From CAZNYN01 sp964577295 (GTDB taxonomy: Bacteria > Synergistota > Synergistia > Synergistales > Synergistaceae): DNA of 5,943 nt. The notes beneath the pieces were generated by a model. The model was not told the origin of the DNA. It did no database searches and was given only the letters and a program-made list of their open reading frames with translations. The number at the start of each line of letters is the position of its first letter. Within the stretch, counting starts at the first letter, position 1. Below, in pieces: positions 1 to 5,906 of this stretch. Made by a program: the position numbers and the translations under genes. The DNA lies in assembly GCA_964577295.1 (NCBI GenBank), contig CAZNYN010000074.1, forward strand, positions 1 to 5,943, given 5' to 3'.

Positions 1-27
1 GGGGACTTTGCCGGAAAATCCATGTAA
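1..27 (+). CDS. possible 3' tail of a plus-strand gene (partial)
   Basis: The first frame reads GDFAGKSM and then TAA at 25-27. The stop lies directly against the left arm of a strong hairpin (28-70) followed by a T-rich stretch, which is where the end of a convergent plus-strand gene is expected. Only eight codons are visible, so no function can be given and the call rests on stop-to-terminator placement. Another plus frame is also open through this stretch, so this could be plain intergenic DNA. Confidence 0.25.
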   Translation, partial: GDFAGKSM

Positions 28-74
28 AAAGGGGCATAGTTCCTTGATATTACAGGATTTATGCCCCTTTATAT
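26..74 (-). terminator. bidirectional intrinsic terminator at the end of the antiporter/oxidoreductase operon
   Basis: An 11-bp perfect stem pairs AAAGGGGCATA (28-38) with TATGCCCCTTT (60-70). It is extended inward by a G·T pair, one mismatch and TCCT/AGGA (41-44 with 54-57), leaving a loop of about 9 bases. Read on the minus strand, the stem is followed by TTTTT, the usual U-tract. It begins 31 bases after the oxidoreductase stop codon. On the plus strand the stem is followed by TTTATATTT, so it may stop transcription from the left as well. Confidence 0.85.
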
Positions 75-108
75 TTCGTAAATCAGCGTGGTGTACAAAT
101 TTTACGAA
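75..108. repeat. 8-bp inverted repeat over the oxidoreductase stop codon
   Basis: TTCGTAAA (75-82) and TTTACGAA (101-108) are exact inverted copies separated by 18 bases. The right copy includes the TAA stop (102-104) of the minus-strand gene. It could form a small 3' hairpin ahead of the main terminator. The stem is short and AT-rich, so a function is uncertain. Confidence 0.4.
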
Positions 109-1430
109 TGTGAAATAATTACATCTGTATCCTTAAACACGATACCAAGTTTCTCAAGTTCTGCCAGTTCTGGCTCGTAGACTTCGGGCATTGTTGGGCG
201 AAGTACGCCCTTTTTGCTGATTTTTCCGTCTAAAATGAGTTTTGTTCCCATTGCCGGGGGCAGACCTGTCAGTTTTGCTATGGAGAAATCCCCGTCAGAG
301 TAGCCGTAGTCAATAAGAGTTGAGCGTTTTAGTACTTTGCGGTCGGGGTATTCTATCTCCAATATGTGCTCCATAAGAGAGAGGTCTGACTCACCCGGCG
401 CGAAGATAAGTTTGTCTTCATATACGCACTCAATAAGCTTATTCATCGAGCCCTTTGATACAGGTACAGGCTTTTCATCGAAGAGTCCCAGCCACTCGAA
501 TTTGTGCAGGACTGTCGACTCTGCTTCCAATGACAGGAATCTCCGCGCCGCCTCTTTTGCCGACTCGCCTTCCGCTGCGCCCGAAAGTTTTTTTATCACA
601 TCGGCGTAAGTCATGCCGCTGAAATCCTCTTCCTTGTCGCTGCAAAGCCCAAGCTGCTGCATCTTGCATATCATTTCGCACCATCCGACGTAGCGAAGAG
701 TGCCTCTGTACACATTCTTTACTTCGGGCATCCCGTAGTAAAGCACATATGGAGTCGAATCTGCATTAGCGTATTCCTCAAACCACCCCATATCCTGAAT
801 ATCGACAAGAGCTGAATGGTGATATGTCTCTCCGTTCGGCCAAACAATAGTTTCTCCGTCTTTGATGATCCGTGCTTCTCTCATGCTGGCTCCTATCAGA
901 CTTCCGGGTGCCCACGACAGCTTATAGCCGAGCGGATTATTATTGTCTTTAGGTGCGGGCAGAGCTCCGCAGAGAGACTTAAATGAGACTATCTTTCCTC
1001 CGTCGGAATGGATATCGCATATTGTCTTTGTAGCGGACATATGGTCTATGCCCGGATCGAGGCCGAGTTCGCACAGCAGAGTTACACCCTTTTCAACTGC
1101 TTTTTCATTGAGCTCGCTCATCTCTTTTTTAACATATGACGGGTTTACGTAGTGTATGCCTGCATCTATCGCCGCTCTTGCCGCCGGAACCATACATGCC
1201 GGGGGCAGCAGACATATCATTATGTCAGGCTTTGTCTCATCAATAATCTGCGGAAGCCTATCCATCACATTGCCTGCAACGGGAAAGCCGTTGCTCTTGC
1301 CTGCTATACATCTTTCAATATTTTCAGCGCAGATATCGGCTACATATACTTCATAACCATTCTGGTCGAGAAGATACTGAATGCACGGACGAGCTATTCT
1401 TCCTGCGCCCAATACTAATACTTTTTTCAA
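102..1430 (-). CDS. saccharopine reductase (LYS9-like) family oxidoreductase
   Basis: The protein is 442 residues long, the size of fungal saccharopine reductase (LYS9, EC 1.5.1.10), which interconverts saccharopine with aminoadipate semialdehyde plus glutamate using NADP(H). A Rossmann nucleotide-binding loop GAGRIARP is at residues 8-15. Further blocks resemble fungal LYS9 as I recall it: GLDPGIDH (123-130), GALPAPKDNNNPLGYKLSW (155-173), YANADST (220-226), YRGTLRY (241-247), FEWLGLF (311-317) and STLIDYG (370-376). It is therefore the glutamate-forming type with an intact catalytic/C-terminal domain, not a short Rossmann-only paralogue. A TTG start at 1430 is chosen because AGAGGTG (1437-1443) sits 6 bases upstream; the GTG at 1439 lies inside that ribosome-binding site. 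It follows the antiporter gene by 21 bases and so is cotranscribed with it. The family is clear. The substrate is not: saccharopine, a related opine-like amine, or lysine-derived semialdehyde are all possible. It is presumably cytosolic. Confidence 0.9.
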   Translation of the reverse strand: MKKVLVLGAGRIARPCIQYLLDQNGYEVYVADICAENIERCIAGKSNGFPVAGNVMDRLPQIIDETKPDIMICLLPPACMVPAARAAIDAGIHYVNPSYVKKEMSELNEKAVEKGVTLLCELGLDPGIDHMSATKTICDIHSDGGKIVSFKSLCGALPAPKDNNNPLGYKLSWAPGSLIGASMREARIIKDGETIVWPNGETYHHSALVDIQDMGWFEEYANADSTPYVLYYGMPEVKNVYRGTLRYVGWCEMICKMQQLGLCSDKEEDFSGMTYADVIKKLSGAAEGESAKEAARRFLSLEAESTVLHKFEWLGLFDEKPVPVSKGSMNKLIECVYEDKLIFAPGESDLSLMEHILEIEYPDRKVLKRSTLIDYGYSDGDFSIAKLTGLPPAMGTKLILDGKISKKGVLRPTMPEVYEPELAELEKLGIVFKDTDVIISHS

Positions 1431-1436
1431 AATGAA

Positions 1437-1443
1437 CACCTCT
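1437..1443 (-). promoter_or_regulatory. ribosome-binding site deciding a TTG start
   Basis: AGAGGTG on the minus strand lies 6 bases before TTG (1428-1430), which begins TTG AAA AAA GTA (MKKV). The alternative GTG at 1437-1439 would be part of the ribosome-binding site itself and would have no site of its own. The TTG start also gives the usual short lead into the Rossmann strand. Confidence 0.8.
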
Positions 1444-1451
1444 TTAATATG

Positions 1452-2975
1452 TTAAAGCTTAATCTCGTTGGGAAGTTTTTCGCCCCAAAGCTTGCTGAAG
1501 GTTACGCCGAATATAATGACAAGAGCTACTGCCAAAATAATCAGGAACGGTGTATCTAGGAATCCCGCAATCAGGTAACATACGGCGGAGGCAAGTGCGA
1601 CAGTAAGAGCGTAGGGAAGCTGCGTTTTTACGTGGTCTATATGGTCGCATGCCGCTCCCATGGAAGAAAGAACCGTTGTGTCGGAGATGGGAGAGCAGTG
1701 GTCGCCGAAAAGACCGCCGGAAAGCACCGCGCCTATCGATGCGTACATGGGTGCGCCCAGTGCGTGAGACATCGGAATTGCCAAAGGCATAAGGATTGCG
1801 AAAGTTCCCCAAGAAGAGCCTGTTGCGAAGGAGATTGCGGAACCTGTCACAAAAATCAGGAAGGGAACAGCCCAGCCCGGTATTGAGCCGTCTGCGAGAC
1901 TTACGATAAACTTGGCTGTCCCGAGTGACTTGCATACCGCACCGAGAGACCATGCAAGGACTAGAATCATGAGAATGAAGATGACTTCTTTTGTTCCGTC
2001 CATATACATCTTGAAACTTTCGCTTGCTGTCTTTACCTTATTCTTAACCATAAGGAACATGCATGAGAGAGCTCCCATAAAATATCCGAAGCAGAGAGAG
2101 GAGCGGAGGATAGCTCCCGGTACGCGCTTGACGGGGAAGCCGTGTGGAATCAGCATTCCAAAAATGCAGGCAAAAAGAACTATAAGAGGAATTACCATCA
2201 TAGATGTTGTGGCGCCTGCGTGGACTTCGTTTATATCAACTGCGGGGCGTGCGGGTTTGGCTTCCGGCCAGAAAGGCTGACCTGTCTCTACCGTTCTTTT
2301 CTCTGCTTTGCACATACTGCTGAACTCATATCCGAAATAGGCTATTACCGGAATCATTATCAGAGTGCCGATAGCGTAAAATTGGAAGGGAATGACGCGC
2401 ATAAATGTGTCAAGATCTGTCAATGGAAGCTTCAGAGCGTCGAATTCCTTCTGCATAAGCCCCATGATATATATACCCCATCCGATAAAGGGAATCAGGA
2501 TGCATACGGGAGAAGAAGTGCAGTCGAGAAGCCATGCGAGCTTTTCGCGGCTTACACGCAGTTTGTCCGTAACAGGCTGAAAAGAGGGGCCGAGAATAAG
2601 AGAATTGCCGGAATCCGTGAAAAAGATTATAAGTCCGCCTATCCACACGGCAATCTGAGCTTTGCATCTGGTATTTATCAAGTGGGCTATTTTATTTGCA
2701 AATACAGCGGCTCCTCCGGAATGAGTTACAACTCCAACGAATCCTCCGATGAACACCATCATCACAAGCAGGCTGGAGTTGTATCCGTCTGCCGCCTGCA
2801 CAAATATATAATCTTTGATATAGGTTTGAAGTGCAGTAATAGGATTCCATCCACACAGAGCTAAAACACCGAACAAGCCTCCCCAGAAAAGGGCAGAAAT
2901 AACATTTTTTGTCTTAATGGCCAAAAAAACTGCGATTACAGGCGGAAGAATAGAGAGAAAACCATAGTGTTCCAT
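1452..2975 (-). CDS. NhaC-family Na+/H+ antiporter-like transporter
   Basis: This is a 507-residue, very hydrophobic inner-membrane protein with about 11-13 predicted transmembrane helices; clear ones lie near residues 7-20, 66-86, 107-121, 157-173, 197-214, 258-276, 330-347, 366-382, 452-471 and 476-494. NhaC/ArsB-superfamily signatures are present: TDSGNSLILGP (120-130), LDCTSSPVC (150-158), ATGSSWGTFAILMP (384-397) and the long GDHCSPISDTTVLSS stretch (424-438) followed by DHIDHVKTQLPYA (444-456). Family members exchange Na+ and H+, but several move organic acids or amino acids (MleN is a malate/lactate example), and many sit in amino-acid catabolic clusters. The ATG at 2975 is preceded by GAGGAGGTAA (2981-2990); an upstream in-frame ATG at 2996 has no such site. 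It is the first gene of the operon and is followed by the LYS9-like enzyme. Specificity cannot be read from the sequence; import of the enzyme's substrate is an inference. Confidence 0.9.
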   Translation of the reverse strand: MEHYGFLSILPPVIAVFLAIKTKNVISALFWGGLFGVLALCGWNPITALQTYIKDYIFVQAADGYNSSLLVMMVFIGGFVGVVTHSGGAAVFANKIAHLINTRCKAQIAVWIGGLIIFFTDSGNSLILGPSFQPVTDKLRVSREKLAWLLDCTSSPVCILIPFIGWGIYIMGLMQKEFDALKLPLTDLDTFMRVIPFQFYAIGTLIMIPVIAYFGYEFSSMCKAEKRTVETGQPFWPEAKPARPAVDINEVHAGATTSMMVIPLIVLFACIFGMLIPHGFPVKRVPGAILRSSLCFGYFMGALSCMFLMVKNKVKTASESFKMYMDGTKEVIFILMILVLAWSLGAVCKSLGTAKFIVSLADGSIPGWAVPFLIFVTGSAISFATGSSWGTFAILMPLAIPMSHALGAPMYASIGAVLSGGLFGDHCSPISDTTVLSSMGAACDHIDHVKTQLPYALTVALASAVCYLIAGFLDTPFLIILAVALVIIFGVTFSKLWGEKLPNEIKL

Positions 2976-2980
2976 ACAAA

Positions 2981-2990
2981 TTACCTCCTC
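2981..2990 (-). promoter_or_regulatory. strong ribosome-binding site of the antiporter gene
   Basis: GAGGAGGTAA, close to a full anti-16S match, ends 5 bases before the ATG at 2973-2975. It fixes the start seven codons inside the longest open frame. A small hairpin (GAGCA/TGCTC, 2991-3003) lies immediately upstream in the leader. Confidence 0.85.
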
Positions 2991-3094
2991 GAGCATGCTG
3001 CTCCAAGCAAAATTTAATACGGCGGTAAAATAGGGAAACAGAGTAGAATCCTTGCTCCCAAGACTTTGTTACTATAATAACTAATTTGTATCCA

Positions 3095-3110
3095 ATATTG
3101 AATTCAATAT
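3095..3110. promoter_or_regulatory. 16-bp perfect palindrome, candidate operator
   Basis: ATATTGAATTCAATAT is its own reverse complement. It covers the predicted transcription start of the antiporter operon, a place where a bound protein would block polymerase. GntR/FCD regulators bind short palindromes as dimers, and the regulator gene lies next to this region, so it is the first candidate to bind here. Binding is inferred. Confidence 0.6.
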
Positions 3111-3119
3111 GCGCATATT
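3106..3119. promoter_or_regulatory. 14-bp perfect palindrome overlapping the -10 element
   Basis: AATATGCGCATATT is self-complementary. It shares AATAT with the preceding palindrome, and its centre is exactly 10 bp away (3112.5 against 3102.5), about one helical turn. It overlaps the predicted -10 hexamer (3115-3120). Two phased sites could hold two dimers on one face of the DNA. Confidence 0.55.
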
Positions 3120-3143
3120 ATTCCAATCGCTTCGGCTTGTCAA
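3115..3143 (-). promoter_or_regulatory. sigma-70/sigma-A type promoter of the antiporter/oxidoreductase operon
   Basis: On the minus strand the consensus -35 TTGACA (3138-3143) is followed by a 17-base spacer and TAATAT (3115-3120), which matches four of six -10 positions. Transcription should start near 3108, giving a leader of about 130 bases before the antiporter ATG. It is the best promoter in the window and is overlapped by two palindromes, which suggests repression. Confidence 0.75.
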
Positions 3144-3184
3144 CAGTATTTTGAAAAAATATTTTAGTTAAAATGAACAAAAAC

Positions 3185-3228
3185 ATAGGGCATGTATCGA
3201 TATAAAAATATTATGATACATGTCCTAT
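3185..3228 (-). terminator. 14-bp stem hairpin, probable terminator of the regulator gene
   Basis: ATAGGGCATGTATC (3185-3198) and GATACATGTCCTAT (3215-3228) are inverted copies with one non-matching pair and a 16-base AT-rich loop. Read on the minus strand, the stem is followed by GTTTTTGTT and lies about 95 bases after the regulator stop, upstream of the operon promoter, so terminating the regulator transcript is the natural role. The variable pair is G·U in plus-strand RNA but A·C in minus-strand RNA, so a plus-strand RNA would fold slightly better. A DNA-level operator role is also possible. Confidence 0.5.
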
Positions 3229-3321
3229 ATTTAATTATCTATATTTACGGATTTACTTTAAGAAAATACAAAAATGTCCTGAAGATTCTAACTTTTAATT
3301 GGATACATTTTTGAATACAAA

Positions 3322-4026
3322 CTAAATAAATTTGGAAGTCTGAAGGCCGGTAACATTGCCTTTCGGCATTCTTCCGGACATTTTTGAGAAGGTTGTGTAT
3401 ATATGACTTCTGGCAGCGTTTTCTGCCGTAGCTCCGTCGCCGATTGCTATTGCCTCAAATATTTTTTCATGTTCGATGCAGCTTACAGACTGAGCCGGAT
3501 CGCGCAGCAGCTCTCCATGTTCGCTAGGTGCGTAAAACCTGTCAAAATAGAATATATAAAGCCCTGAACGGAGAAAAGCCTGGCGCGAAAATTTTTCTAT
3601 ATAGCTGTTTTTTGAAAGTTTTCCGAGGAATAGATGAAATTTATCGTTTACTGAGGCATATTCCTTAAGAGAGCCTTTTCTGTAATATTCCTTTTCCATA
3701 TCCAAAAAAGAGTGCAATTTCTTCAAGTCTTCATCTGTTCTATTATATGCGGCTTCCAGGGCTGCTTTTCCTTCCAGAAAACCTCTGATTTTAAAAACTT
3801 CTGCCATATCCTGAGGCGTGAGCTGCGGTATATAACAGCCTTTATTTCCTCTGTTCTCAAGCAGTCCCTCCGCGGCAAGCTGGCGCATAGCATTGCGCAC
3901 CGGAGTGCGGCTCAGTCCGGCTTGTTCAGCTATTTCAAGCTCCACAAGCCTGTCGCCGGGGCCGCAGGAACGTGAAAGAATCATATTCATTATCATTTCA
4001 TAGGCACTGGCTTCCGCATTTTTCAT
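3322..4026 (-). CDS. GntR-family transcriptional regulator, FadR subfamily with FCD domain
   Basis: The protein has 234 residues, typical for FadR/FCD regulators. An N-terminal winged helix-turn-helix spans about residues 6-67, with the recognition-helix signature SRTPVRNAMRQLAAEGLL (39-56) and the wing NRGNKGCYIP (58-67). An all-helical FCD ligand-binding domain follows at about 73-215. It shows NDKFH (127-131), EHEKIFEAIAIGD (185-197) and RSHI (206-209); His131, His186 and His208 are likely metal ligands, with Asn127 where many relatives have Asp. Such proteins usually sense a small carboxylate or amino-acid intermediate and repress neighbouring catabolic and transport genes. The ATG is supported by AAGGAGT (4035-4041), 8 bases upstream. 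It is separated from the antiporter operon by 346 bases with a separate promoter, and is divergent from the serine dehydratase. Likely targets are the operon palindromes and possibly its own promoter; the effector is unknown. Confidence 0.92.
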   Translation of the reverse strand: MKNAEASAYEMIMNMILSRSCGPGDRLVELEIAEQAGLSRTPVRNAMRQLAAEGLLENRGNKGCYIPQLTPQDMAEVFKIRGFLEGKAALEAAYNRTDEDLKKLHSFLDMEKEYYRKGSLKEYASVNDKFHLFLGKLSKNSYIEKFSRQAFLRSGLYIFYFDRFYAPSEHGELLRDPAQSVSCIEHEKIFEAIAIGDGATAENAARSHIYTTFSKMSGRMPKGNVTGLQTSKFI

Positions 4027-4079
4027 TTTCCGTTACTCCTTAATTTTATGGTGGTCAGCATATATATTGCCGCATGTAT

Positions 4080-4088
4080 GTTATACCA
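4080..4088 (-). promoter_or_regulatory. possible extended -10 promoter of the regulator gene
   Basis: On the minus strand TGGTATAAC gives an extended -10 (TG, one base, TATAAC), about 54 bases before the regulator ATG. No good -35 is seen at the right distance (CTAAAA or TCTAAA). GTGGT (4051-4055) and ACCAC (4085-4089) form an inverted pair around the likely start region and could belong to an operator. Confidence 0.4.
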
Positions 4089-4314
4089 CAGAACCAAAAT
4101 TTTTTAGAAAACAAAATAACCGCATTTTCCTTTACATCTATGCTTTGTAAAATATTATCACTATTCCACAAAACTCAATCTCATGCAGCAATAAAACTGC
4201 CGACCCTTTTGGCTTGCATATTTTATTATGCCTGCGTAATTGTGTTTTCCGGTGAAACATCTCCTATTGTGCGGTGCTGTGTGGTACTCTATGCCATATA
4301 AATATCGCTTTAAA

Positions 4315-4321
4315 AGAGGGG
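4315..4321 (+). promoter_or_regulatory. ribosome-binding site deciding a GTG start
   Basis: AGAGGGG ends 8 bases before GTG (4330-4332). In-frame alternatives upstream (GTG 4321, ATG 4291, ATG 4240) either overlap this site or lack one, and would add residues with no counterpart in the family. Confidence 0.75.
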
Positions 4322-4329
4322 TGTTTGAC

Positions 4330-5856
4330 GTGGCTGTTAGTATTCTTAATAATGTCATCGGGCCCATTATGCCGGGCTCTTCCAGTTCACATACCGCGGG
4401 GCCGTACCATATTGCGAAGCTGTTCGGCGGCTTTGCCGGAATGCTGCCGGAGAAGGTAACATTTTCTTTCGCTCCGGGCAGTTCTATTGCCGAGTGCTGT
4501 GCGGAGCAGGGCAGCGATTTGGCATTGATTATGGGTATTTTGGGACTGCCTCTGACCGACAGCAGATTTAAACAGGCGAAGGAGCTGTGCCGCGAGGCGG
4601 GAGTCGAAGTATGTTTTGAAAATGTTCCGTTTCCGGAGGCATGCCACCCCAACAGTATAAAAATGTGCGCCGAGATGGGTTACGGGGCGAGCCTCACCGC
4701 CGTGGCGGATTCCACGGGCGGAGGATCGTTCCGCATGCACAGGCTGAACGGATGCCCCGTTGAAATCGACGGGAGTGCAAATTATCTCTTTATAGAATCT
4801 TCGGCGGAACTTCCCGCCACTCTGCCTTACGGAGCTTCTGCCCCATGCGTGTCGCGGATTTGCGGCAAATTTTATGCTCTTCTCTCCTCACCTGTGCAAT
4901 TTTCGTCAGACTTGACGGAGGCACTGCGCAAATGCGATGACGTGCTGGATATCAAACGTGCGGAAGCGGTTTTCTTTCCCTATGCGGGAGAAGAAATCTA
5001 TGAGGACGGCGCGGAAATGGTTAAATTCGCGGAGGAAAAGGGGCTCTCTCTCGGAGAGGCGGCTCTGCTCTATGAATCCCGCCTGCTGGGAAAGTCGGAA
5101 GAAGAGCTGAACGCGGCTATGGACGAGAGGCTTTCTGTTATGGAAGCCGCCGTTGCTCTGGGCTTGTCCGACGACTGCCCGGGGATGTTTTTGCTGAAAC
5201 CGACAGCGAAAAAGATCATGGAAGCGGAGGCGGAGGGCAGGCTTGCTCTCGGCGGAATCCACACGCGAGCGGCGGCCCGCGCTATGGCGGCGATGCAGGT
5301 CAACAGCGGTCAGGGAATAGTCTGCGCCGCACCGACGGGAGGCTCAGCAGGCGTGCTCCCCGGTGTTGCCGTGACGATGCTTGAAGACATGAAGCTGCCG
5401 CGCGAAACTGTGCTGAAAGCGATGTGGGCGGCGGGAGCGGCAGGCTGGGTGCTGGCAAAACGCGGAACATTTGCGGCGGAAGTCTGCGGCTGTCAGGTGG
5501 AAATAGGAGCGGCGGGAGCAATGGCCGCCGCGGCTGTGACAGATGCCGCCGGAGGCTCTGCGTCACAAGCGGCGGATGCCGCGGCTATAATGTTCCAAAA
5601 CGCTATGGGCCTTGTCTGCGACCTTGTTCAGACTACGGTAGAAATTCCCTGCCACACAAGAAACGGCTCTTTCGCTTCTCAAGCTTTTATCTGTGCGGAT
5701 ATGATTCTCGGCGGATATGAAAATTCAATAGGAATTGACGAGACGGTGGACGCGGTATTTTCATCGGGACAGATGCTCCCGGTAGAACTGCGCTGTACAT
5801 CACTGGCAGGAATAGCCGCCGCACCATCCGCATGCGCCATGAAGCGCCTTCGCTAG
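4330..5856 (+). CDS. L-serine dehydratase (L-serine ammonia-lyase), iron-sulfur dependent, single chain
   Basis: This 508-residue cytosolic enzyme converts L-serine to pyruvate and ammonia with a [4Fe-4S] cluster instead of pyridoxal phosphate. The N-terminal beta-type domain (about 1-200) has the family motif as PGSSSSHTAGP (15-25; commonly GPSSSHT) and HPNS (106-109). The alpha-type catalytic domain (about 215-508) has APTGGSAGVLPG, VCGCQVEIG, GLVCD, EIPCHTRNG and, near the end, LRCTSLAGIAAAPS. Cys388, Cys430 and Cys441, spaced 42 and 11 residues, match the three cluster ligands I recall from the Legionella enzyme. The fourth contact is not obvious; Cys489 and Cys502 are candidates. No ACT domain is seen. 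It is longer than E. coli SdaA (about 454 residues). The GTG start is set by AGAGGGG at 4315-4321. It is transcribed alone, away from the regulator. A related beta-hydroxy or thiol amino acid is a possible alternative substrate. Confidence 0.9.
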   Translation: MAVSILNNVIGPIMPGSSSSHTAGPYHIAKLFGGFAGMLPEKVTFSFAPGSSIAECCAEQGSDLALIMGILGLPLTDSRFKQAKELCREAGVEVCFENVPFPEACHPNSIKMCAEMGYGASLTAVADSTGGGSFRMHRLNGCPVEIDGSANYLFIESSAELPATLPYGASAPCVSRICGKFYALLSSPVQFSSDLTEALRKCDDVLDIKRAEAVFFPYAGEEIYEDGAEMVKFAEEKGLSLGEAALLYESRLLGKSEEELNAAMDERLSVMEAAVALGLSDDCPGMFLLKPTAKKIMEAEAEGRLALGGIHTRAAARAMAAMQVNSGQGIVCAAPTGGSAGVLPGVAVTMLEDMKLPRETVLKAMWAAGAAGWVLAKRGTFAAEVCGCQVEIGAAGAMAAAAVTDAAGGSASQAADAAAIMFQNAMGLVCDLVQTTVEIPCHTRNGSFASQAFICADMILGGYENSIGIDETVDAVFSSGQMLPVELRCTSLAGIAAAPSACAMKRLR

Positions 5857-5864
5857 AAAACACG

Positions 5865-5895
5865 GGCGCTCTGCCGCTTGAACTGACAGAGCGCC
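5865..5895 (-). terminator. intrinsic terminator between serine dehydratase and a convergent gene
   Basis: GGCGCTCTG (5865-5873) and CAGAGCGCC (5887-5895) form a perfect 9-bp GC-rich stem with a 13-base loop. Read on the minus strand it is followed by CGTGTTTTCT, a U-tract, so it best serves a gene arriving from the right. On the plus strand it stands 8 bases after the dehydratase stop but is followed by ATTCAATA, a poor U-tract, so termination in that direction would be weaker. Confidence 0.7.
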
Positions 5896-5906
5896 ATTCA
5901 ATACAG

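Larger units (their letters stand above)
3087..3319. repeat. recurrent TGTATC(C) motifs in the control region
   Basis: TGTATCCAAT at 3087-3096 recurs as an exact 10-bp inverted copy, ATTGGATACA, at 3298-3307. TGTATC also occurs at 3193-3198 and, inverted, at 3215-3220 in the hairpin arms. A one-base variant, TGTATTCAA in minus-strand reading, lies at 3311-3319, 12 bp from the copy at 3299-3307. They may be binding half-sites, but the DNA is AT-rich and some copies may be chance. Confidence 0.4.
4027..4329. other. divergent intergenic region between regulator and serine dehydratase
   Basis: These 303 bases are AT-rich and hold no convincing gene. They must contain the regulator promoter (possible -10 at 4080-4088) and the serine dehydratase promoter. 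For the latter I find only weak candidates: TTGCAT (4214-4219) with TAATTG 17 bases on, and TATAAA (4297-4302) without a fitting -35. Plus-strand reading is open upstream of the dehydratase start, but it has no ribosome-binding site and no family similarity. No riboswitch could be recognised. Confidence 0.5.

Noticed and set aside
2142..2864. Open frame of 240 codons on the plus strand opposite the antiporter gene
   Set aside because: It lies wholly antisense to a well-supported membrane-protein gene, has a low-complexity, His/Ser/Tyr-rich composition without a recognisable domain, and no ribosome-binding site was seen.
3052..3078. Plus-strand TATAAT (3073-3078) with TTGCTC (3052-3057)
   Set aside because: The 15-base spacing and weak -35 make a poor promoter, and there is no plus-strand gene downstream. 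It is kept only as a remark for a possible small RNA.
4074..4301. Plus-strand open frame of 75 codons in the divergent spacer
   Set aside because: There is no ribosome-binding site before its ATG, it overlaps the likely regulator promoter, and its composition looks like AT-rich intergenic DNA.
4200..4329. Possible riboswitch upstream of the serine dehydratase
   Set aside because: I could not recognise a glycine, lysine or other known aptamer core, and no terminator/antiterminator pair is evident.
4161..4652. Minus-strand open frame of 163 codons overlapping the start of the serine dehydratase
   Set aside because: It is antisense to conserved family motifs (SSSSHTAGP, HPNS), and its translation resembles no family.
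5300..5566. Antisense frame rich in Pro, Leu, Ser and Arg opposite the dehydratase
   Set aside because: It is a by-product of Ala/Gly-rich GC-biased codons in the catalytic domain, with no independent evidence.
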